Assembly: GCA_030835305.1 (NCBI GenBank) | Contig: JAURPJ010000015.1 | Coordinates: forward strand, 62,001-126,000 | DNA: 64,000 bases | Direction: 5' to 3' | DNA from: Verrucomicrobiota bacterium | GTDB lineage: Bacteria > Verrucomicrobiota > Verrucomicrobiia > Verrucomicrobiales > Akkermansiaceae | Shown: piece by piece, positions 26,425 to 34,401 of the stretch | How positions within the stretch are numbered: position 1 is the first letter of the stretch | How the letters are laid out: each line of letters begins with the position of its first letter | Made by a program: the position numbers and the translations under genes | Notes under the pieces: generated by a model | The model's input: only the letters and a program-made list of their open reading frames with translations | Databases searched by the model: none | What the model was told of the DNA's origin: nothing

Positions 26425-27504
26425 ATGAAAACGATTCTATTGATCCTCACCATAACTGCGGGCGTGGCCCTGGCCGGCTCCCCCGAAAGGGCGCGATTGA
26501 TCTCGCGTGCTTATGACCAAGCCTATCAACAGTGGATTTTAGACGTCCGCAATGCTCCCGACGATAACGCGCAAAACGCAGCATGGCTCCGTCGCCCGGA
26601 TGAGAGCGAGGCAGGTCGTAAAGTGTGGGAGGAGATTCGGAACGATCTGGATAAATCGTGGACCCTCGAGCCCGCAGCCTGGTTGCTCGTGAATGCCTCC
26701 ACCTATGCGGTCAAGCAAGTGATCAGGGCACCGCGTCGCGGCGCTCCGACCCGTCCGGCGAGCCTTATCCGTGAGGCGGTCCGAAGCCATCATCTTCGGA
26801 GCCCCAAGCTGGGTTCCTATTGTATTGCGCTGACCCACATTCAGGACCCGCGTTCGATGGCTCTTCTTGAGACGGTTGAGAAGGCAAATCCTTCCGAGGC
26901 GGTTCGGGGCGCTGCCGCGCTGGCGCAGGCGATCTTGCATCGACGCATAGGAGGCGGTAAACGCGGGATGGCAATTCGACAGGAAAAACTCCGCAAGGCG
27001 ATCGTGGCCCCCGATTTGACGGTCGGGAGGACCACCACGCAGTCCATTATTAAGGACGAGCTGTTCCGCATGAGCCGGCTGAACCTCGGTGCCGAAGCTC
27101 CGGATTTCACCGGGGTGGAAGTGACCTTGGAAAAGTCCTCGCTAAGTGATTATCGCGGGAAGGTTACTATCCTCTTTTTCTGGCACGCGCTTATGCCGGC
27201 TCATGATGAAAGTCTCGCGCTCATGAAGAAATATCAGCAGGACTTTGCTGGCAAGAATATCCAGATTTTGGGCGTCAACATGGACAATCCCCGGACCTTG
27301 CGAAAGCACATCGCGGAAGGAACGGTGAACTGGAAGAACTTTTCGGATTCCACTCAATCGATCACCAAACTCTATCGTGTGGAGCAATGGCCTTTTGTCT
27401 ACGTTCTCGATGGTGAGCACAAGATCCGCTACTCCGGAGAACCGGGGGCCTTTGTGAAAATCACCGCCGAGGATCTGGCGAGGCAGATTGCTGCGGGAAA
27501 GTAG
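26425..27504 (+). CDS. Exported thioredoxin-fold protein lacking the CxxC motif
   Basis: The 359-residue protein has a signal peptide (1-17, ending ALAG), a helical N-terminal region (about 20-215, HEAT-like stretch with GAAALAQAIL) and a C-terminal AhpC/TSA-TlpA-like domain (about 225-358; GAEAPDFTGVEVTL, SLSDYRGKVTILFFWHALM, QILGVNMDNP, WPFVYVLDGEHKIRYSG). Where redox-active members have W-C-x-x-C, this protein has W-H-A-L-M-P, and the domain has no cysteine there. It is therefore unlikely to act as a thiol oxidoreductase and may be a binding or scaffold form. Confidence 0.8.
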   Translation: MKTILLILTITAGVALAGSPERARLISRAYDQAYQQWILDVRNAPDDNAQNAAWLRRPDESEAGRKVWEEIRNDLDKSWTLEPAAWLLVNASTYAVKQVIRAPRRGAPTRPASLIREAVRSHHLRSPKLGSYCIALTHIQDPRSMALLETVEKANPSEAVRGAAALAQAILHRRIGGGKRGMAIRQEKLRKAIVAPDLTVGRTTTQSIIKDELFRMSRLNLGAEAPDFTGVEVTLEKSSLSDYRGKVTILFFWHALMPAHDESLALMKKYQQDFAGKNIQILGVNMDNPRTLRKHIAEGTVNWKNFSDSTQSITKLYRVEQWPFVYVLDGEHKIRYSGEPGAFVKITAEDLARQIAAGK

Positions 27505-27508
27505 GCCT

Positions 27509-28782
27509 CTAAGCCAGAGTCTTCAAGCTCCTTGGCTTGCGGGAGGTAAAACTAAGATCGCGCTGCCCAAAGCGGTGTTGTTGAACATCCACAATGAGCA
27601 TCCGGCGCTTTGGCATAATGTGCTTCCAGGCTTCCAACGGCATGTCGGAAATAATGACCAGTGCATCCTCAGCGGGGGTCGAGTCGATCTCGGCGATCAC
27701 GTCGTGAGCCTCGGTATGATCCGCCCGCCTCGCTTGGGCAAGGAGAGTGAGGGTTTCACTCCAGGATTCAGTGTGAAAGGTTGTTTGGCTTTTCCAGGCC
27801 AGAAATCGGCCTGCAGATTTGCCGGAACTCCAATACCCCGGAGATGTCTCAGTGTTCCGCAGACCAACGAAAGCGCGCGCTCAAAAAGGTCGGTTCGAAT
27901 AAGTGTGTGATCGGTTCCAAAGCTGTGGAAAATGACAACGGCCTGGCGTGGTCGCAGACCGGGCGGGTTGTAGTCACGGACTCTGGGACTTCGACCTCTT
28001 GCTAGCGATCTTATCGTGGCGGGCCAATGGATTTGCTTGGCCCGATCGCCCGGTTGGTAGGGCCGAAGTCCACGGGGTTCACCGGGAGCATCGCCGGCCT
28101 GATAGCCTTCGCCGTCCCAGGCGTCATCAAACTCGCCACTTGCAAAGAATTCCTTGGGAACGAGGGGCTTTGGAAAGACAAGCGTTTCATGTTTCAGGGT
28201 GAGCTTTTTCGAAAAGCGAAACAGGCCCAGCGGAAAGGTCGAATGCAGGGTGCAGGGGTGTTCCGAAACTGCTCCTCTTTTGCTGATGCTTCCCCGGAGT
28301 TTGCTTGTCGACGACGAACGCGCGGCAATCCAGGTGGCGTGGGTTTCGATCCGGGAGGTCTTTGAAAGGTTGAGCTCCAGGTCCGTGCTACAGGCATCAA
28401 ACAGGCTCCGCTTGTTCAGCTGTGTGAGCCGCAGATCGAACGAGGTGTCAGCAAAGACGCGGTAAGGGGCAAAGATCTTCAGATGAATGCCGCGGAGGTT
28501 CCATTTTCCGAGGATGAATACCAGGGTGGCCAGCAAGAGCCCGGCGCTACCAAGTGCGATTAGGTTGCCATCGATTCGAAAAAATCCCGCGACGGTCAGG
28601 GTAAGCGCGACCAAAAGAAAAAGAATGCCGCGCGGAGTCAGGGTCACGGGGGCGAGTTTGAATGAAATGTTGACGGGGTCCAGCTTCCATCCAATCCGGT
28701 CCCGTTGATCTTTCTCCGAAATCGGGCTAGGCTTTCGATGTGAGAGTATTTCCAAATCAACTTTTGAAACGTCGGTTTGCAA
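27509..28782 (-). pseudogene. DUF58-domain protein, frameshifted near the C-terminus
   Basis: The first frame (start ATG 28782) gives two membrane helices (about 48-90) and a DUF58/von Willebrand-like region with the hallmark LRPYQPGDRAKQIHWPA and SPRVRDY. It then reads GVPANLQADF and, in the wrong frame, ends at 27697. In the -1/+2 frame the family sequence continues AWKSQTTFHTESWSETLTLL, ALVIISDMPLEAW, IVDVQQH, to TAG at 27509-27511. Restoring one C (TTCCTGGCC instead of TTCTGGCC, near 27801) would rejoin the frames. DUF58 proteins usually work with MoxR ATPases; none is adjacent. It is either a recent pseudogene or a sequence error. If translated as is, the product has 361 residues with a wrong tail. 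Confidence 0.8.
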
Positions 28783-28824
28783 AGATTACCCTGATGGTGG
28801 CTTGCCGTGGCCTCAACCTCGGGG

Positions 28825-29028
28825 ATGACGCAATTCATAGATCGCCGGGGGAAGGTCCGGTCACGACTTCCTCTTTCGGATGAAAGCACTCTTGTTGGGG
28901 AAGTCGGACGGCTCGAAAATCGTAATCTTTTCCAGTTGGAAGGGTGGTTGATCGTGCGGATTGCCCTCTCCGTCGCGGCTCTGGTCGTGCTTTGGCTTGG
29001 TGGGTTGCGTATTTCAAAATCGGCTTGA
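28825..29028 (+). CDS. Possible small membrane protein
   Basis: The reading from ATG 28825 gives 67 residues with a charged first half (FIDRRGKVRSRLPLSDEST) and one hydrophobic helix (WLIVRIALSVAALVVLWLGG). It lies divergent from the DUF58 gene and ahead of the tRNA. No homologue is recognised and no clear ribosome-binding site is seen; support is only the good membrane helix. Confidence 0.35.
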   Translation: MTQFIDRRGKVRSRLPLSDESTLVGEVGRLENRNLFQLEGWLIVRIALSVAALVVLWLGGLRISKSA

Positions 29029-29092
29029 AGTAGTTCCAGACTTGCCAAGATTGATTCGCTATCGAAGACTGCGCGCGCTTTTGAAGGGAAAG

Positions 29093-29175
29093 GCCTCCGT
29101 GGCGGAATTGGTAGACGCTGTGGATTTAAAATCCATTGACCCTAGGTCGTGCCGGTTCGATTCCGGCCGGAGGTA
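29093..29175 (+). tRNA. tRNA-Leu (anticodon TAA)
   Basis: The class II cloverleaf folds fully: acceptor GCCTCCG with CGGAGGT (one G-T pair at the end), D-arm GGCGGAATTGGTAGACGC, anticodon arm GGATTTAAAATCC with TAA, a long variable arm (TTGACCCTAGGTCGT) and T-arm GCCGG-TTCGATT-CCGGC. The discriminator is A and CCA is not encoded. The long variable arm and TAA anticodon identify leucine. Confidence 0.95.
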
Positions 29176-29262
29176 CTTCGCTCCTAAAGACATCGCCTCA
29201 GATGATACGCGATTCGATTTTATCGATTGGCAGCTCCAGATGATCCGGCTTTGATAGCTGCG

Positions 29263-30468
29263 ATGCGAGCTCTTCTTTATTTGTGGCCCTTCTTGATTTT
29301 GAATTCTGCTTGCACTCGAAGTTCGGGATACCGGCAGTCGCCGGGGCTGACTCTTGAAAAGCTCGCTCCGAAAATTTCGCTTGGTCACGTCGAGATCGAT
29401 GATCAGGGGGAATTGATCAGCTTTGACCAGTTAAAGCGGGTCACTGCCAAGATTAAGGCCGAGTCAACCGAGCCGCTTCTTTTGGTCGTCTATACCCATG
29501 GCTGGAATCACAACGCCTCGGGCAGGTGGATCACGGGCAATGATGATCTCAATGATTTTCGTAACATGCTCAAGAACCTTGGCAAGGCTAGCGGACAGAA
29601 GACAATGGGAGTTTTTGTGAGCTGGCGGGGGAGGTCACTGGCAACCTTTCCCGTCGGAGTGGACTATTTTCACCGGCATGCTGCTGCTCGAAGAGTCGGT
29701 GGGGTGGCAGGCACCGAGGTGCTGCACGAGTTGGGGGCGGCGGCACGCGGAGCCAATCCGGAAAATCGCATCGTGATGGTCGGGCACTCTCTGGGTGGGG
29801 CTGTGCTGGAAAGTGCGATGGCGGAAGCGATTTCTGCCAGGGTGGCGATGGATTCGGCTCGTGGGCGAAAACTAAAGCGGAAGGATTTCCCGGCCGATTT
29901 GATGGTCTCGATCAACTCCGCGGAGTCTTCGATTTATGCCCGCCAGCTTCTCTCCACTTTTAAGAATCGTGGCATCAAGAACATCGAAGGAGGACCACTG
30001 ATGGTTTCGTTGACTAGCCAGCGCGATTTCATCACGAGCGTCTTTTGGCCTATCGGAAACATCATGGGCAGATGGGTTCCCGGGATAAATTTTTTCAACA
30101 CGGGGGTCGCCGGAATGTATCGCAAGGATCCGGAGAATGACAAGTTGCGTGGCACCCAGGCTGCGGCTCATCGGTCAACGGTCGGCCATTTTAAACCCTT
30201 GTTTAGCCACCGGTTTGAAAAGGTTGCTGATCAGGAAAGGTCCCTTGAGCAACTTTACCATGACAATCGGAATGCGCGGGAGGGGAATGGCTTTATTGTA
30301 AAGGGAGAGAAAGAGGTGTATCGCTTCACAAGGCTAGGTTTGGCTTGCTACAATGACACGCCCTACTGGATTGTTCCTATTCCGGGGCCCTTTATCAGTC
30401 ACCATCAGGATCATTGGAATCCCAACTTTGTGGGTTTGCTGACCGCGATGATGTCCCTGACCCGGTAA
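29263..30468 (+). CDS. Lipase-like alpha/beta-hydrolase lipoprotein
   Basis: The protein is 401 residues from ATG 29263, giving a lipoprotein signal (lipobox NSAC, Cys17). The alpha/beta-hydrolase core has VVYTHGWNHNASG (oxyanion region), then VMVGHSLGGAVLESA with nucleophile Ser176. The H-G-W-N and G-H-S-L-G-G motifs occur in esterases/lipases often annotated as DUF900-type. The long segment between about 225 and 380 could form a lid; a catalytic acid and histidine are not assigned with confidence. Predicted at the membrane on the periplasmic side; substrate unknown. Confidence 0.75.
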   Translation: MRALLYLWPFLILNSACTRSSGYRQSPGLTLEKLAPKISLGHVEIDDQGELISFDQLKRVTAKIKAESTEPLLLVVYTHGWNHNASGRWITGNDDLNDFRNMLKNLGKASGQKTMGVFVSWRGRSLATFPVGVDYFHRHAAARRVGGVAGTEVLHELGAAARGANPENRIVMVGHSLGGAVLESAMAEAISARVAMDSARGRKLKRKDFPADLMVSINSAESSIYARQLLSTFKNRGIKNIEGGPLMVSLTSQRDFITSVFWPIGNIMGRWVPGINFFNTGVAGMYRKDPENDKLRGTQAAAHRSTVGHFKPLFSHRFEKVADQERSLEQLYHDNRNAREGNGFIVKGEKEVYRFTRLGLACYNDTPYWIVPIPGPFISHHQDHWNPNFVGLLTAMMSLTR

Positions 30469-30479
30469 AGTTGCCGGCG

Positions 30480-31277
30480 CTATTTTCGGAGCCCCAGAGC
30501 TCTTTCAATGTCGAGGTCCTTGAGCTGCTCGTCGGTGAAGGTCTCCCGTAGTTTTTTCCGGATTGCTTCATTGCGAAGAAGAGCACCAAAGTTTCGTCGG
30601 TCATAGGCTTCCTGAATAGCCGGATCGACCGGGATTGCATTGGGAATAAATTCCTCACCTTGCTTTGAGGTGATCTGGGTGAATTTCTCGAGATTCTCTT
30701 CTTTGACGATTGCAAGTTTGGCGGCAGTGGCCTCGACAGGGTCGTTCAGGAAGTCGATTTTTTGATGCCATTCCCCAATTTCGCTGCTGTCGATCCACTG
30801 TTTTAATCTTCCAAAAAAAGGCTCGGAGCTGGAGGCGTCGACCGTGCCGCTGACATATTTTGTCAATCGATCGAGCTCGGAGACCGTGCCCGCGTAACGG
30901 ACTCCGGTGAGCATGAAGTAGGCGAATCCTCCCCCGAGGAGAAGGCCGAAAGCTCCCCCGGGCATCCCGAATCCTCCGGAGCGGGTTTGACTGCCTTCTC
31001 CGCTTTTGCCGGCAAGGAAGGCGAGGATTTTTCGGATCACCACAATTGTGAGAACGAAGGTTGCGATTCCGATGGCGGGCGACATCCAGGGTTGTGGTGT
31101 CGCAATGACTTTTTGCGCGATTTCAAAGCCGTTGTTGTAGGTCCACAAGCCGGCAAGTGCCCCGAGGGCCAGTGCGATTAAGTTGAAAAAGAAGGAGGCA
31201 AAGCTCCTTAGAAATCCAAGGACGGTGAAAAGCACAAGAATACCGCCAATGAGCGTTAATGGGGTAAGCTGGTCCAT
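30480..31277 (-). CDS. CvpA-like membrane protein
   Basis: The 265-residue protein has four predicted transmembrane segments in its first 130 residues (LIGGILVLFTVLGFLRSFAS, FFNLIALALGALAGLW, IGIATFVLTIVVIRKILAF, GAFGLLLGGGFAYFML), as in the CvpA/colicin V production family, followed by a charged C-terminal domain of about 130 residues. CvpA family proteins affect envelope integrity, with unclear mechanism. It is followed upstream by the epimerase gene at 9 bases distance, suggesting co-transcription. Confidence 0.6.
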   Translation of the reverse strand: MDQLTPLTLIGGILVLFTVLGFLRSFASFFFNLIALALGALAGLWTYNNGFEIAQKVIATPQPWMSPAIGIATFVLTIVVIRKILAFLAGKSGEGSQTRSGGFGMPGGAFGLLLGGGFAYFMLTGVRYAGTVSELDRLTKYVSGTVDASSSEPFFGRLKQWIDSSEIGEWHQKIDFLNDPVEATAAKLAIVKEENLEKFTQITSKQGEEFIPNAIPVDPAIQEAYDRRNFGALLRNEAIRKKLRETFTDEQLKDLDIERALGLRK

Positions 31278-31286
31278 CGAATCAGG

Positions 31287-32159
31287 TTAGACGAGTTCTT
31301 CCATCAGCTTGTTCATGGCGTGACCGTATTCGACATAGGAATCATAGCACTGTTGCCAATCGGGCTGCTCACCTTCGGTGGCGTGGAAGACGGTGGCAAC
31401 GTGTGGTTCGATGGCGAGGCCGCCATCGTAGCCATCGTCCTTGAGAGCCTTGAGAATCTCGCGGACTTTTGCCTGTCCGTCGCCTGGAAGAGTGTACTCG
31501 GCGGGCTCGGTTTCGCCGGCCGGAGGATTGGTGCAGTCCTTGATGTGAACGTGAACAACGTGGTCCTTGACCTTCTGGTAAAACTCCATGGGGTCCTGCC
31601 AGTGGAAGGGCTCGGGCTTGGAGCGGTCGAGCTGAAAAACGGGGTTGGCGGTGTCAAAAACCAGCTTGAGGCCAGGGACCTCCTCCACTAGCCGCAGAGT
31701 GTGATCGGGAGAAAAACCACCCCAATTCATGCAATTTTCATGAATGGCCTGAAGCCCGGATTCGGAAAAACGGCCATGAATCTCGCGGAGGCGGCGAAAA
31801 CGCTCTTCTTCCTGCTGGTCGCTGCCCCAGGGCTCTTGGGCAAATGACATGATACGGATTAACTTGGTGCCGAGACGCTGCATTCGGGGGATGGCCCGCT
31901 CGATTTCGGCCAAGGTGATGTCGAAATCCGAGGTGATCTTCTTGCCCCAGTTTCCGATCAGGGAGCCAAATTCGGGGATGGTGATGCCCGCCTCGTCAAG
32001 CTGATCGGCCACTTTGTCGAATTCGTCTTGAGGGAGTTCGTGAAGATTTGCCCCGTTCACACCTCGCGCTGAAATGCGTGTCCAACCAATTTCCTTGGTC
32101 GCTTTGATTTGGGTGGCAAGGTCTTGTGCTGCTTCATCAGCGAATCCGGTCAAATACAT
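31287..32159 (-). CDS. Sugar phosphate isomerase/epimerase (TIM barrel)
   Basis: The 290-residue xylose-isomerase-like TIM barrel has candidate metal ligands in AIHENCMNWGG, LVFDTANPVF, VVHVHIKDC and GGLAIEPHVA (Glu, Asp, His, Glu). Members isomerise or epimerise sugars, inosose or hydroxypyruvate; the substrate is not visible. There is no signal peptide, so it is cytoplasmic. It is divergent from an AraC regulator with a perfect palindrome in the shared intergenic region, so it may be a target of that regulator. Confidence 0.8.
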   Translation of the reverse strand: MYLTGFADEAAQDLATQIKATKEIGWTRISARGVNGANLHELPQDEFDKVADQLDEAGITIPEFGSLIGNWGKKITSDFDITLAEIERAIPRMQRLGTKLIRIMSFAQEPWGSDQQEEERFRRLREIHGRFSESGLQAIHENCMNWGGFSPDHTLRLVEEVPGLKLVFDTANPVFQLDRSKPEPFHWQDPMEFYQKVKDHVVHVHIKDCTNPPAGETEPAEYTLPGDGQAKVREILKALKDDGYDGGLAIEPHVATVFHATEGEQPDWQQCYDSYVEYGHAMNKLMEELV

Positions 32160-32260
32160 GGACCCTGCTTAACCTGAAAATGGGAAAAGGCCAAAGCGGA
32201 TTATTTGAGAGGAGAGATCGGCTTTCCTCCCCTTGCCACAAAACAAAAGGTTGCTATTGG

Positions 32261-32275
32261 TATTGAGTCTCAATA
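32261..32275. promoter_or_regulatory. Candidate operator palindrome
   Basis: TATTGAG-T-CTCAATA is a perfect 7-bp inverted repeat around one base, in the 161-base region between the divergent epimerase and AraC-family genes. It is placed about 45 bases before the AraC start. A half-site (GCTATTGG) lies just upstream. It looks like an operator; a Fur-like or AraC-like binder is possible, but the factor is unknown. Confidence 0.45.
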
Positions 32276-32320
32276 ACAACAGTTATTCAAAAAACGCTGA
32301 TCCATCGTCAGTCCGGTAGT

Positions 32321-33133
32321 TTGGACTTTGATATTTGGCATCTCACCGGGCAGCCCGGTGAAGCGGGAACGTGGGCGGAAGTCGTGAAGCGCTCGTCGCT
32401 TCACCTTGTCTTAAACCAGAAGGGAGAGGGGCTGATGATGGACGCGGGAACGCGGTTGACTCTGCTTCCCGCGACGGCGGCGCTATTTACCACGGGCAGT
32501 CAGGCTGGCTTGATGTCGGCGACTCGATTTGCCTCGGAGTCCGGGCATGAGTTTTTGGTTCTGGTGATTCCCAGTGAATCGGTGGAGCGGGTCTTCGGGC
32601 CGGTGGGACCGATTATGAGGAGAAATCTGGGAATTCTTCGGCGCTGGTCGGAGCGTGAGTCGGATTTGTTGGGTGACCTCATCCGTCCTCCCATCCAGCC
32701 CGCAGCGGAAAAGGCGTGGTATCTCGCCAAGACGCTGGAAGTCTTATCGCTGCATCTCTTCCGCCAGCCCAAGGAGGAGCCCAGGTTCTTTTGTTCCATG
32801 ATCCGGTCCAATGCCCACCGTCACGTTCGCGAAGCGCTGACTCTTTTGGAAGGGCGGATCGATCAGTCTCTGGACCTCAAGAAATTGGCTCGCGATGTGG
32901 GATGTGCTCCTCCGTATTTAAGTCGTTTGGTGAAACAAGAAACGGGGAAAACGCTGCTGCTTCATTTGCGTGCCCTTCGAATTGAGAAAGCTTCTGAAAT
33001 GCTTTCGGAGAACCACATGAACGTGACCGAGGTTGCCCTTGAGGTGGGGTATCAATCCCTGTCTCATTTCTCGAAAGCCTTCTCACAAGAGAGAGGGATG
33101 ACGCCATCCCAGTTTATGAAACGTCAAAGTTGA
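32321..33133 (+). CDS. AraC-family transcriptional regulator
   Basis: The 270-residue protein has an N-terminal cupin-like sensor region and a C-terminal double helix-turn-helix (about 165-268): SLDLKKLARDVGCAPPYLSR, then NVTEVALEVGYQSLSHFSKA and F-x-x-x-x-G-M-T-P-S-Q-F. The reading uses TTG at 32321; the frame is open back to a TGA near 32262 without ATG, so translation may begin at another unusual codon. It resembles AraC proteins that activate sugar or siderophore genes. It shares its upstream region with the divergent epimerase gene. Confidence 0.85.
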   Translation: MDFDIWHLTGQPGEAGTWAEVVKRSSLHLVLNQKGEGLMMDAGTRLTLLPATAALFTTGSQAGLMSATRFASESGHEFLVLVIPSESVERVFGPVGPIMRRNLGILRRWSERESDLLGDLIRPPIQPAAEKAWYLAKTLEVLSLHLFRQPKEEPRFFCSMIRSNAHRHVREALTLLEGRIDQSLDLKKLARDVGCAPPYLSRLVKQETGKTLLLHLRALRIEKASEMLSENHMNVTEVALEVGYQSLSHFSKAFSQERGMTPSQFMKRQS

Positions 33134-33341
33134 GCGAAGTCCGTACTTTTTCGGAACGGGGGTGCTGCTCTACGGGCGATTGTTAATCGAGCGCGTATAG
33201 CAGATAAATGAGCGTAAGTTATTTGAGAATGCGGGGTGTTGTTTATGTCCCGAAATCACAAACATGAAAGCCCTACTTGCTGCCTTTGTAATCGTCGTTA
33301 CCGGCTCAGGTCGGCCTGGACGGTTGAACAGCCCGGGGTTT

Positions 33342-33785
33342 CGAATCCGGCTCGGCTTTCGAGTATCTTCGGAATTTTGCAACCCTTGGCTTAGGCGGAA
33401 AGATGAGAAACGGACGGTAGAAGATGAGCTGGATCCATGTTGATGATTTTGCCGTGTGATCGAGTGGATGATCGGGAGGGACAAAATCCAGGATTTCTAC
33501 AACCTCTTTGCCTCAAAACCAACGGATAATGCCGGCTGCATGGCCGGCTTCCGGAAGAGCGTGGGGAGGAGGGCCGGGCTTCCTGCGACGAAGTAGATGC
33601 TTGAGATCAGAACCTTATTGATGGGGTCGGAAACTGAGCTTGTTTTGAAGAACCGCGGGGTTCTACTGAAGCGACTTGAGGATGAAGGGTTTGAGTTCAA
33701 GTGGCGTGACTTCGAAAAAGCTTTGGAGTATTTAGAGGGAAGGCCCAGTCCAGCTTCATCTAAATCCGGGATCGTGTCGCGATGA
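33342..33785 (+). pseudogene. Remnant of a TIGR01777-type NAD(P)-dependent epimerase
   Basis: Joining frames recovers the C-terminal half of a TIGR01777/YfcH-like epimerase. It reads RIRLGF, GLGGKMRNGR, an in-frame TAG (33418-33420), KMSWIHVDDFA, a shift at about 33454 that one missing base would explain, VIEWMIGRDKIQDFYNLFAS, FRKSVGRRAGLPATK, a TAG (33594-33596) and finally MLEIRTLLMGSETELVLKNR up to DFEKALEYLEG. The last part is the DUF1731 C-terminal domain. Two stops, a frameshift and a missing Rossmann N-terminus show it is dead. Both stops fit transitions from CAG (Gln) and TGG (Trp), the residues expected there. Confidence 0.8.
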
Positions 33786-33856
33786 TGTAACTAATAAGGC
33801 TGTCCAACATCAAAGAAGGGCAGGCCGAAATTTTACCGGGCAGCTGTTTAAGAAAA

Positions 33857-34348
33857 ATGAAGCCCTTTATTATCTCAATCCTTGCGGTCTTTTGAGGCAA
33901 GGTTTTCGTGGGACCAAGCTTCACCTGGGATGTGAAGCTTGGGAAGCCGGAGCGCGGTCACCCGGACCCGGCGATTCGCGAACTTTTCGAAATACCCAAA
34001 GAATCCACAGAGGCATGGGAGCGAGGCGAGGCCGACTTTAAGGCTTATTTCGAAGCACTTGCCAAGGACCGTCAGAAAAGCAGTGCGCAGGCGGCTGTGC
34101 AACAGGGCTTTTCTTACTCTCCTGCAGTGTTTGCAGGGCTCATTGAAGATGTAAAGAATGATGGGGCACGCATTTCTTTGTGGGAGGAACTTCTTTCCGA
34201 GCTTGCTAGGCACCTCCCGCCCGAAGAGGCCGTTGATTTCGTGATCAATGAAGTCAAATTCGGGTCGTGCAGGGAGAGGTGCCTGCAACTTGTTTTTTAT
34301 TTTTCTTTGAAAGGAGATTCGTTTTGCTATCAAACCTGCCAAGTATGA
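33857..34348 (+). pseudogene. Disrupted exported protein, unknown family
   Basis: From ATG 33857 the frame reads MKPFIISILAVF, a TGA at 33893-33895, then GKVFVGPSFTWDVKLG and on to 34348. The stop cuts a typical signal peptide. The body (residues AIRELFEIPKESTEAWERGE and ARISLWEELLSELARHLPP) looks like a genuine protein, but the end (CLQLVFYFSLKGD) looks like out-of-frame sequence. A GTG at 33908 could start a 146-residue remainder. I do not recognise the family. The simplest reading is a nonsense-mutated gene next to the epimerase relic. Confidence 0.45.
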
Positions 34349-34401
34349 AGATACAACGAAAACGGAATTGTGAGGGTGGGTCCACCTTCAGAGACAACAG
34401 T

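Noticed and set aside
33597-33785. Independent small protein of 62 residues
   Set aside because: Its sequence is the DUF1731 tail of the TIGR01777 relic and it starts directly after an in-frame stop.
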